64,000 nt of DNA, taken from positions 13,543,479 to 13,607,478 of the forward strand of contig JASSKH010000006.1 of NCBI GenBank assembly GCA_031763025.1. The letters run 5' to 3'. Positions 35,389 through 46,400 of the stretch are shown here, piece after piece. The position numbers and the translations under genes were made by a program. Source of the DNA: Macrocystis pyrifera. Its lineage: Eukaryota > Sar > Phaeophyceae > Laminariales > Laminariaceae. Every line of letters starts with the position of its first letter. Within the stretch, counting starts at the first letter, position 1. Below the pieces are notes generated by a model, which saw only the letters and a program-made list of their open reading frames with translations, was not told the origin of the DNA and did not search any database.

Positions 35389-35890
35389 TGTGATATGGGT
35401 GGAGTATTCATGGGCTATAGATATAGATAATACGTTGCAGTCTTGTAGTCTCACGAATACGAGAATAGTCCAAAGAATGGATTAACCCAGCGGATATTCC
35501 GTTAGTCGAGAGTAACGTTCTCTTAGGAATGTTCCCTAGGGCGGATAGCCCGTTAGACGAGAGTAATGTTCCTTGACGCAGATAGGACTACCAAGTGAGA
35601 TATTCTTATATTAGCAGAAGAACGATTGGTAGCCATAGGAAAGTTCTGTAGGCGTACATCAGATAAGAGGAATTTAGGAGAGCTTGTGGCGTGGGGTGGG
35701 ACGAGTATATCTGGGCGTCGAGTCCCGGCCCCCTGCCTCTCACTTCTCTACCAGAGCACCTCCTCAGCTCTCGCCATCAATAAGAAGATCTAAATCAGAA
35801 GAAGCGAAGCACTGCTTTCCAGCTGCCAGAACCACCTGCGTCCCTTACCACTACCCTTACCACTACCCTAGAGCGGCCTTCCGCATCACA
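35389..35890. repeat. TRIM 5' LTR (502 bp)
   Basis: Left long terminal repeat of the element, with TG...CA termini, preceded by the target duplication CTGT. Confidence 0.9.
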
Positions 35891-36134
35891 TCTGACGTCG
35901 TCGAATGTGTCTCTCTCTCCTTTAGTCTCCCTTTCAGTGGTTGTTCTCAGCGAACACACCCTCTTCGTAGTGTTTGGGTTTTATTACGAGGTGTGGGGGG
36001 ATCTATAGCCTCATTTCGTTTGTTTCGAATAGCCGCATCTTCGACCACCTTTTTCCTGGCCGTTTGGGATGAACTTTGTCATCACCCTCCGACCATCTTG
36101 TGGTCTGCATATACGACTATTCAGGGTGGGCTAG

Positions 36135-36636
36135 TGTGATATGGGTGGAGTATTCATGGGCTATAGATATAGATAATACGTTGCAGTCTTGTAGTCTCGC
36201 GAATACGAGAATAATCCAAAGAATGGATTAACCCAGCGGATATTCCGTTAGTCAAGAGTAACGTTCTCTTAGGAATGTTCCCTAGGGCGGATAGCCCGTT
36301 AGACGAGAGTAATGTTCCTTGACGCAGATAGGACTACCAAGTGAGACATTCTTATATTAGCAGAAGAACGATTGGTAGCCATAGGAAAGTTCTGTAGGCG
36401 TACATCAGATAAGAGGAATTTAGGAGAGCTTGTGGCGTGGGGTGGGACGAGTATATCTGGGCGTCGAGTCCCGCCCCCCTACCTTTCACTTCTCTACCAG
36501 AGCACCTCCTCAGCTCTCGCCATCAATAAGAAGATCTAAATCAGAAGAAGCGAAGCACTGCTTTCCAGCTGCCAGAACCACCTGCGTCCCTTACCACTAC
36601 CCTTACCACTACCCTAGAGCGGCCTTCCGCATCACA
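36135..36636. repeat. TRIM 3' LTR (502 bp)
   Basis: Right long terminal repeat, followed by the second copy of CTGT. It is of equal length to the left LTR, with about seven substitutions and no indels seen. Confidence 0.9.
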
Positions 36637-38189
36637 CTGTGCTGCTGGCATGTATACCGCCTGTTGTGCTCCAAGCATCTCGGGGTTCTGTACAGCGGGT
36701 ACTACAAGTATACCAGTACTAGTCTAGCAGTATTTCGTCCGTTGGTAGTGTCCGTACTGCTTGCTGCTGCTTGTGCGAGACTCAGTACTCGCAGTAATGA
36801 AATCCCCTCAATATGCCCAGTATACTTCGAGTATGAAGTATACTTCAACCGTCTGTGCACCATGTCGACAAGTCTCAGGCCTAGCGTTCGGCACAAAACA
36901 CGCCCAGATGGTCCCACACGAGTGGGAGTTGGAGCAAACTACTTTCGCTGGAGACAACTTGAGCACTTAAAGCAGTCTGGCAGTAGTTCGATATACATAT
37001 GCATGTGTACTGCGAATGCTCAGTATCTCGAGGTAGGTTCTGTACTGCGCATATTGCCTTTACCCCAAGTTTTTCGTGTTTCGATACTACTGCGGGTACA
37101 TACTTACCTGTATTCTCGGAGTTCGGCACTGTGCTCACACTCTCATTACTCTCAGTATTTGGGCCTTCTCAGTACTCGCAATAGATTTACCGCCAGTGCT
37201 CCAATAATACTCTGAGTACTCGGACTAAGCTTTGTTCTCGAGCACTTATTTTTTTTCCCTGTGAAACCTTGATATTACCCTGAGCACCAATAAACATATA
37301 TTTTGGGGCAACATATATATTGTAGTAGTACCAGTCAGTATGTATATAATATGTGCTGTACCTTACTCAGCCGGTCACAAAGTATTATGGCGCAACCTCG
37401 ACCTCGCGCAACTTTTTTGTACTTACGAATTAATCGCCGCGAGTCAGTTGGATCAATATATCTCCACTTACCGATACCCTATTATTATATATATTTGTAG
37501 TAATAATGATCCCACACTAATTCCGCGAACACTATAATAATCAGTAATATAGTCTGTCCTCAAAAATATGTTGTGTGTGTGTTCTTCACGTTAAAATGAT
37601 GGGTGGGTGCAGGTGCTACCTCTAAACAAGTGTGCAGGGTTTCATACGAGTATTATTTCGCTCTTCTTGCGCCACTCCCCTATTAATACGGCACCTCCCG
37701 GAGGGGAACCTTGTAGTGTGTATAGTTTAGTTTGCACATTGATTTTATGTTGTGTATTTTTTAGGTGCGAAGCCGTGCTTCCTTCCAAGCCGGAATTTTC
37801 TTTTGGCGTATCGGATCTTCTTCCTAGGGCTCCAGCACCTTTGTGTGACGCGTGACGTGTGAAGGGATAATGTGAGAACAACAACGACCAACATCAATAC
37901 TACAGCATACAGCATAGAGTTCCCCCCGTTCCTACAACTGCTGTCCAACTCGTGGATATCGACTATATACGTGTAGAGCGATTGATTGTTGTCTGGAGTG
38001 CTGCCTGCAACGTACGAAACGCGCGTTAGTCGTGAACACAGAGAGGAACACGCCTGCTGTCTGGGGTGCTGTCGGGTGACCACTCGCGGACATATACATG
38101 GAGTGAAAAAAGAGCAATCGAACCAATAATCAAGCATACGAGTGAATATCGATGATCGCCACATCTTGATTATCACAGCTGCTGACACT

Positions 38190-39245
38190 CCCGAAACCAG
38201 GCGGGCAGCTCAGGACGTGGCCTAGGGCCATTGCTGAGGACCTTAGAGTGTTCAAAGCCACCGAGGGATCAACGGAAGACTCCCCCTTAGTCTTTGGAGT
38301 TGGGACCGCACTGTGGCCCACTGCAGCAAAACAGACGGGAAAGTGGTACCGGGGAATCCTCGAAGCAGCTGAACGGTTCATGGGCAGATGGCACGAGGCT
38401 GAGGCAAAGCTGAGTAGACAGCGCCGTGCATCCGCTGCGGGTAGTGTTAGAGGGAACGGGGGGAGGGGTAACAGCAGGAGGGGTAGAAGGAACACCGTAC
38501 AAGTGTATGGGGGCAGGAGGGGGAACGGGAGGAGTAGAAGGGAAACCGCGGTAGAAGAGAGTAGCAAAGAGACCGCAGACAGGGTAGCAAGGTACCAGAC
38601 CGACTAATAGGTTGGGCTTTTCTTTGCTACTCGTACCGCCAACTGCTGCGGCCGGCCGTTCGGTATGTATTGGCTTGGTGCTTTGATTTTTTGCCATGAC
38701 TTAACTTTTCCTATCTTGTCCCCTTCTTATCCTTATGAAAGAAGTACTACATAATGGGTGGGTGACGAGCGTGTTTATTTTTGTTTTTATATTTTTTGGC
38801 CCACTCATTCTTTCTCTTTTTACTTAGTTAAGTGTTCTCCGGGATGCGTATTTCCCTATTTCATTTTGTCCTTCCCGTTTATTCCCCCTTGCACGTCCAT
38901 TTTGGCTCATGCTCGGGGTATGTGTCTGAGCTTTGGCTTCCCATTTTACTTATTTATTTGGAATTCTTCTCCTTTTCTTTTTCGGTTTGGTTTCTTCGTT
39001 GCTTCTCTTTCTTTATGGTGTATTTTGGTTGCTGGCGTATGTATGTATGTTGTGCCGGCCGCACCTAGTGCGAAGGCATGGTATTGCGTGGGCTATTAAT
39101 GCATTACGGTGTGTTATCTCTGTGTCATAGTCTGTGACCACAGAGCTCGAATCTTTCTAGGGTGAAGAATCAGCACGGACACTGGGCTTGCTGGATGTCG
39201 ACGAGTAGAAGAACGGTTTAATGTGAAGAACACACACACACTTCT
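38190..39245 (+). mobile_element. 5'-truncated LINE, copy B
   Basis: The copy starts abruptly at CCCGAAACCAGGCGGGCAG (coding for PKPGGQ near the C-terminus) and ends with GTGAAGAACACACACACAC. Block A shows the empty site (GCTGACACTGAGTATTACTTC near 18675-18690). ACACT(T) on both sides is a possible target duplication. The retained coding tail (38200-38607) ends DRVARYQTD like copy A. Confidence 0.85.
38248..38607 (+). pseudogene. C-terminal LINE coding tail
   Basis: Readable segment corresponding to the last ~130 residues of the LINE polyprotein (FKATEGSTEDSPLVFGVGTA, then KWYRGILEAAERFMGRWHEA and an Arg/Gly-rich end). It has no catalytic part, so it is a dead fragment. Confidence 0.85.
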
Positions 39246-41625
39246 GGCTGAGGTATAGACAGACGTGCTTCAGTTATCATGTACGTGTATTACGTAGTAA
39301 CTGCTTGTTTCTATTTTCACCGATGTATTTATTCTTCCACTCCAGAGTTATTGGAGCCTCTTCTGCGACCACGGACTGCATGTACTTTGTTGTGGTGATG
39401 AGCAGTTAATGTGAGAACAACAACATTTTGTGCAATTCTAATTCTATAAAAATAACTACGAGTATTGACAAGAAAATTATAAAAAAAAATGCATTCCAGG
39501 TACTGCTGTACCAATTTTGTCCCAAAACGGATGTAAAACTCATATCCGTTCAACTGTACCAGGTAGTATTTATGCTTGGTACGCAGAGTGGTACGTACGT
39601 ATGTATTCAACAACAAAAGGCGGAAAGCCGCACAACGACAATGAAGACGCTTGACAAGTTGTTCGTACGAGCTGTGTATGGTTTCGCGACCGACCGATGT
39701 CATCGCATAGTCGTAGTGTCAGGCAGCCGCCGAGCTTGTTGTATAGATAGATAGCAACCGTGTGTACTAGCTATTCAGCTGGACTCGATCTCCATGTTGG
39801 CTACTATCAAATCAAGGAGTCCGTGGTAACACGAGGGTGCGGGAGGCCTATTGATTCTTAATTTAAAAAAAACAGCAGCTGTGAGGCCGAGGATTTCGTC
39901 GAAGCTCAATCTTTACAAGCTGCTGTGTGTGATACTAGTGATACTTCGATCGCGCGCGTACTACGGGTTTTGATATAGCCTGAGGAGGACAAAATCTGAA
40001 GCAGCAGAGTTCAAGTAGCCTCATGTACAGTCTAAATTTCTTGGTATAAACGGATTCAACCATACATATTGCTGAATATCTTGATACAGACTAGTCATGC
40101 ATATGATAACCTTTCTTGACAGAGCCCGGAAAAGTTTCAAATCGAATCGATTTCGAATCGACTTTTTTTGTCTGAATCCACTTGGAGTTTCATCTAATTT
40201 CGTGGTAAAAAAATTAAAAAACAAGACGTCATTTTTAGTTTGGGGCGAGGGCAGATCAATCCAGTAAAGTTATACATGCTGTAGATAAATTTTGTACTGA
40301 AAATAGAGTTAATTATTTATGTTCCGTCTTCGGGCACACGAAAAAGGCTTTAGGAATATTGTCCATAAAAAGCGGAAAAACAAAACGGGCCCCTGCTTGG
40401 CTCTCCTGATCCCACCAGGACCAGATCCCACCCGAATGTGAACCCATTTGGCACCCCGCTCTTACTCACAAGGTGCAGAATTGCCGCCGGAGGCCGTGAG
40501 CGCGAAATGCAAACCGTAAACGCGGTCAGAAATCGTTGAACGGTCAAAAATCGTCGCATGCCCAAAAAACAGAACGTCTCAACCCGAGAAATTAGCCCAG
40601 CCTCAAAATATCAAAATCATGGCGCTGGGCACCATAGGCCGCGGAGATATATCACCCTCCACTCCCCCCCCCACCACCTCCACCCCACGTTATTGTGAGG
40701 GTATTTGTAGTCGTAGTACGTGTCCGTACAAGCATGCACAGAGCAAAGGAGTATTCCTGGAAAAATTATTTCCATCTACACAAACAGTGTGATGAACCCA
40801 GCTCATGCGATCGAATTGAAAATGAAGTCCCAAAAGGCTTATTCTAGGAGCAAATCAAATCGAATCAACTATTCGATTCGCATGTGAAAAGTCCATCCAA
40901 CTTGCATCGCATGCTCCCACTGGGGCAACGCCTCCGAGGCAATCCCACGATGTTTGGGCATTTCCGATAACCACCACCTACTGTAGTGGGCCATATATCG
41001 TGGACCTCAACGAGTGGCGACCGGGGCGACGACAGCAGTTGCACCCGCGGCCACGGACCATAGCACGGCATACTCCGGCGGTGGCTCCTCAAAAAAGATA
41101 ATGGTCGTTAGCCCATTTTTTCCAAAAGCTCGATCGGCCCAGCGCCACGAGAGCCGAGCAATCGACCCAATACACGCAGGAAAAGCTCAAGACTTGGATA
41201 CGAACCTGCATCGTCTTCGCTGTCCCGTACATGTCGTTTAAGGGCTTCCTCCACCCACCCAAGAGAAGCTGAGAGTGATAACTTTTTAGCCTGCGCCGCC
41301 AAAAAAAACAGAGGCTAGCGACGGCGCGCACGCGACGATTCACGCTGTCGCTCTTATCTGCTCCCCTCGGTGCCTGTCAGCCGACTGTTGTTTGAGATGC
41401 TGCGTTTTTCCGATCTCATAGAAAAACCGAGAAGGATACGCTGGATGCATGACCTCGAGAAGAACCAAAGCACAGTTCTTCCACCAAATCGATTTCAAAT
41501 CGATCCGATTCATAAAAAAAGTCGATAAGAAATAGATTCGATTCGAAAACGTCTTTCATTAGTACGGCCCCTCAATTCTTGGCAATGTTTAATATGTTGT
41601 GCACTTTTGTGATGACCTCGACAAA

Positions 41626-43187
41626 TGCCACAAAGTTGTACGACCTGGTATTAATAGTTTATTTCGTATTCGTTGTACCAGGTAGGAGCTAACTCGGCAG
41701 AATTTTTTAATGTTAAACTTCTGATGCTGGATTCGTAGTTCCTACTCCAACATTACCCTGGCCAGAAGTTTCAAGACCGATCGGAGCATTTTTAAAGTCG
41801 AGGATTTTTTTATCCATCCCGGTTTTTGTGCGTTATGCTAAATTTACCCTGAGAAACCGGGAAAGCACATTTAATGCCGGCGGTAGCTATCGTATTTGAT
41901 TCAGAATGTTTGCAAACATGAACTTCAATACCCCAGGCACCTCGCTCTTTTTAGAACAGATCAGTGGATGTTCAATCACCACCCCCATCCCCCCCCCCCC
42001 CCATGAAGGAATGAATTCCGCATCGGTTAGCCGTTGAGGGCGCCTTCAACAGTTTGGCTACAGTTTTATGCGCATATTGTTCTTGTTACCCAGTGTGTTT
42101 TAAACCGAAAACCTGTATGCGTCCATGTAAGAACTTGTGAATTGTTTCGCGGTATCATACGCTGCTCAGTTTTGTTTCGTTTGTTAAGCTGTTAACTATC
42201 CTGTCCTGGCCAGCCTTTTCAAAGCCGCAGTGTTGGCATTGTCTTGGTAGTACGTAGTTTGAAGCCGCGCCATCTCGCATCACCAGAGCTCATTATACAG
42301 CGAGCGTCCCCCCTGACCAAGTTTATTTATGGGGCACCTGACCGCACACCTTCATGCGCAGCAGGGAAAAGAAGTGGGCTCCAGCAGGAGGAGAAGCCAG
42401 CAGCAGCGCCAGAAGCAGCGGCAACCAGCGGTAGCCAACTGTAGCCAACGGTGACCAGCCGCAGCTAGCGGTATCCAGCAGCAGCTAGCGGCCCCAGGTG
42501 CGTTTGGTACCAGAGAGCTGCCGGATGGTACATTTAATGTTTTAGATGTTTAAGTTAGCACAAGCAAAATTAGCCGACGCTGACGTTGGTGCTGTTGCTT
42601 GTCCGCCTATTTTAATATGCCTCGTGCCCGACTGTGAGACCAGTACCACGGCATATAGGGGTGGCGGCTTATTTTCTGGCGCATCACACAAATCATGCCT
42701 TTGATGAACTGTTCGCGCAATCCGGCCAACGTTTGTATGCGCCACAGTAAGCTACTGCCAAAAGTGTCATACTTACAGGTGGTTGCTCACTTCAGGGGGG
42801 GTTAAATCGGTCAGAAGATATTGAATAAAACAACTGTATACCCCTGCGGTTGTACTGTAATAGTCAAACGATCATGTCGGCTGTGTCATCGGCAGACCCA
42901 AGCTAAAACACCTCAGTGCTGTGAGGTAGACGATCATGTCGTTTTTCTCGACACAGCAGTAGTGTGTGCTATGTTGGTGAACGGTAACAGGGCTGACATT
43001 GTACGACACCACGGTACCTGGAAACTACCTAGGCCTCTTGCATCGCAGCGAAACAAATGGAAAAGGGACAGTAGCATAATACGACGCACAGATGCTGAAG
43101 GGCCATTCCTTACTCAAATCTGGCGGCAAACCTCGCTCAGACCGACACACCTTCACAGCTCTTACCGCAGCAACACACCGGTCATCG
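41626..43187. other. Spacer upstream of the membrane-protein gene
   Basis: No recognised gene. A degenerate AGC/GGTAGCCA-rich patch lies at 42370-42490 and a C run near 41990. The 160-codon open frame 42821-43303 crosses the poly-C tract and has no motifs. The promoter of the gene starting at 43430 should lie in the distal part, but no TATA or initiator element can be assigned with confidence. Confidence 0.45.

Positions 43188-43223
<36 letters not shown>
43188..43223. repeat. (C)36 homopolymer
   Basis: Thirty-six consecutive C, about 205 bp upstream of the start codon of the membrane-protein gene. On the other strand it is a G36 tract able to form quadruplex structures. Length may be affected by sequencing. 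Confidence 0.95.
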
Positions 43224-43224
<1 letters not shown>

Positions 43225-43429
43225 AGCAGCAACAACATCAGCATCGAATTGTCCATGCCCAGTGCTGATGAGCATCTTGCACGAATGTTTCTCAGGCGAC
43301 TGAATTTCCTTTGCTGAGACTCCACCCCCCCCTCATCATTCGTCGGATCCCTTTTCCCCCCCCCAAGCTAAAACCCTTTTCCCCTGTTCTCCCGTCCCTA
43401 CCGCCATAATACGCCGTCAGACAAGGCTG

Positions 43430-46400
43430 ATGATGTTAAGCTGGCTTTCTTCGCGCGCGGCCCGCCATATATTTGTCGGGGGCGTTGTCAGTTTTTTCCT
43501 GTCCGGGTCCGAGTCCACGCCCTGCGCCTCCTCCTCGACCGCCGCTCACATAACAGTGGACAGTGCAGAGGCAGCCAGCACCGCCGTCGAGACCGTCAGC
43601 TGCACCGGTGGCGTCTTTAGCGTGGAATGGGTGGGGAACATCACGCTTTCTAGCGTGTTCAACATCTCGGGCGGTACGGTCCTCAGCGTTTACGGTGGCG
43701 GCGACACCACTGGGGCCTTCGGGTCTGGGAAAAATGTTATTGAGGGGGCTTTTGGAACCCAGCTCTTTTCCATCTCCGACGCCGAGCTGAACCTGGAAGG
43801 CGTGACGATAAGGGGCGGCTTCGCCCAGCCCAACGACATCAGTATCTACTCCGAAATTACATCTGGAGGAAATATTGAAGCCAGTCCTGGTGGAGGCGCG
43901 ATATTTGCCGCAGATTCTGTGGTGACGATGACGGACTGCGTGGCCGCCGAAAACTTTGCCGATAACGGTGGTGCTGTGTTCCTCCGGAAGTCACACCTTG
44001 AAATTTTCGGTGTGACCTCGTTCACTAACAACGACGCCGATGCCAATGGAGGTGCCATTTTCGCGATTAAAAATTCAACCATCACCGTCGATGGCGAGGC
44101 GAAATTCCTTTACAACAAGGGCTCACGCTTTTGGGATGGAGGCAGCGGTGGCGCCATAGACTTGAACGCGTCCTCCAACCTGACCATTCCGGGGAAGGTA
44201 ACGTTCAACGAAAATTCGGCGGGCATCGGCGGCGCGTTGCATTGGTGGATCAACTCTTTTGTGAACGTGACCGGTGAGGCCGACTTCAGCGGAAATCGGG
44301 CAGTTTCCGGCGGGGCCGCCTCATGGAGCAGCGGCGAGGAACGTGTCACCTTTCTGAACCTGGGCGGCCGGGTGAACTTCTTTAACAACAGCGCCAACAG
44401 TGCTGGTGCATTTTTCATGTCGGGCGCAGGAGACGTGAGCATCACCGGCGAGGTCAACTTCACCGAAAATTTCGCCGACGAAGAGGGAGGCGCCATTGCA
44501 ATGGCGTCGACCGGCACTCTCAACTTTGAAGAAAGTGCGATAGTCAGGTTTACCTCGAACAAAGGCGGCGCCAGCGGGGGCGGAATAGCCTTGTGGGGAA
44601 GCGACGGCTTAGGGTTTGGAGGAGGTACTGTGACATTTGCCGAAAACAGCGCCGGCGATTCCGGGGGCGCGATTTGGGTCTCAAAGGTGCAAACCATGTT
44701 TATGGAGGGATCCGGGCGTTTGCTGTTCGTCGGCAACAATGCCACGAACTCCGGTGGGGCGGTACATGTGTCTGTCGCTTCCCGCTTCTCCATAGGGAGT
44801 GGTACAGAGTTCCGTGGCAACTTCGCACGGGTTGGGGGAGCCGTCGTGGTGGAGTCAGCCTCCAGCGGCGAGAGCTCGTTCGAGGGAGGGTTAAATGTTG
44901 ATTCTTCCCAAATATCTGAGTGCGCCTTCTTCTCCAACACCGCCCAGGAAGATGGTGGCGCTCTGCACATAGGATCAGGCTTCGTGTCCGTGACCGACTC
45001 CGTGTTCGAGGGCAACACGGCAGGTGGGGGCACGAGATAATTATAGTCGCCACGTCTATCTACTGTGGTCCTTGGTTTTCGGATGGAACACCCGGAAAAA
45101 CGAAGCACATAGTTTTTCCTCAAAGACACGCACACCACATAGCCCGCGTAGACAGATGACGGATGTCGTCGATAGTCGCTCGTGTTCCTGGTGTGTGTTT
45201 GTTTCCCGCCACTTATTCTGTTCTTCGCTCTTACGATGACAGGGAGGTCCGCCGGTGCTTTATCGATCTCGGGAGTGTTGACGAGCCTCGACAACTGCAC
45301 GTTCCACGCCAACAGCGCCCCTTCCGGCCCGGCCGTCCTCAACATTGGCACTATGAGAGATCAGAATCCGATGGATCTCGAATTTGAGTCCAACAGCCTC
45401 GCCTGCGGCGATGGACAGTTCGTCGACTATGCCGATCCCATTTTGAGTGATGACGCTGCTGCGAACGTCAATGTGTCTGCCGAGGTATAAAACCCTAGCG
45501 TTGATGCTGACCGATATGATCGGAGTGGACGTAGGAAAATGCCCAGCTCTGATTTTACGTCAACGAGATTTAAACGCGCGCCATACTGGCTCAAGTGCAT
45601 ATCCCCATGCCATCAACAGATCTCCAGGACCAGTGCGCAGCAGCTGCCGTCGCTGGCTTTGAACATAAACATTTGGGCTCGAGCACACCAAGACACATCA
45701 TTGGTTTTTGCAGGTGTAGTTTTGTTGGTGTCGCTGTATTTTTCACGAATTCGAATACTGTCGAGCCACATTCTGGAGTACACGCAGAATAACTGATTCG
45801 GTGTTTCGTCTATATCTATTGCGCAGTAAACCAAACGCTCCCCAAGCAGGTTGCAGCGTGTTGTATGCTGAAGCAGCCTCAAACACAGCATCAAAGGCAC
45901 CACCTCAGACTGAGGTAGGCCATATTTTTTGCAACCACCATGGCCCCAACTGCCCGTCCCAACGCGCACCGAAATCAGAGGTTCAATGTCGACTGCGAGG
46001 GGTGCCCTTCATGGCACCTTTGCACGAACTGCTCGGTGCTGGGCGATGTTCGGGAGCCCGTTTGTGCTGTGACCCCGGATCATACCACAAGCCTTGAAGC
46101 ATTAGGAACTTTGGAAACACTCAAGCTGGACCCCGGGTACTGGCGGGCGACCGATACCAGCAAGGTCATTCTCTCGTGTTACAACGAGGATGCGTGCGAG
46201 GGAGGTGCGACCGTGACCGACTACTGCTCTGCGGGCTACGAGGGTCCATGTGAGTGAATTACGCTAAGCGTTTCTGCCGTAGACGAATGCCTCCGGAAAC
46301 CCGTTATTTTGTCCCTATACTGTAACCAACGCCAAAGCTTGGCTTTCTTCAGACAGTCGTTTGGCATGGGCATAATTTACTGCTTGATGGCATACCGGTA

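Larger units (their letters stand above)
35389..36636. mobile_element. TRIM-like miniature LTR element
   Basis: Two direct repeats of 502 bp (35389-35890 and 36135-36636) start TGTGATATGGGTGG and end CGCATCACA, giving the TG...CA ends of LTRs. They differ at about seven positions by eye (roughly 98.6% identical). The internal region is only 244 bp with no coding capacity. CTGT occurs directly before the first LTR (35385-35388) and directly after the second (36637-36640), a 4-bp target duplication. No standard iMet primer site was recognised after the first LTR. A short G-rich tract (CAGGGTGGGC) before the second LTR could be the polypurine tract. Confidence 0.92.
36829..41625. repeat. Block B of the large duplicated sequence
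   Basis: Counterpart of block A (14733-25028), same orientation. It lacks the CGGGTC-rich element, the 3.7-kb composite TIR element and the TIR repeat found in block A. It carries its own LINE insertion at 38190-39245 and about 190 bp (37726-37915) with no match in A. As in A, no conserved coding frame was recognised. Confidence 0.8.

Noticed and set aside
44110..45351. 413-codon minus-strand open frame
   Set aside because: Shadow of exon 1 and exon 2 of the plus-strand membrane-protein gene, caused by GC-rich codon usage.
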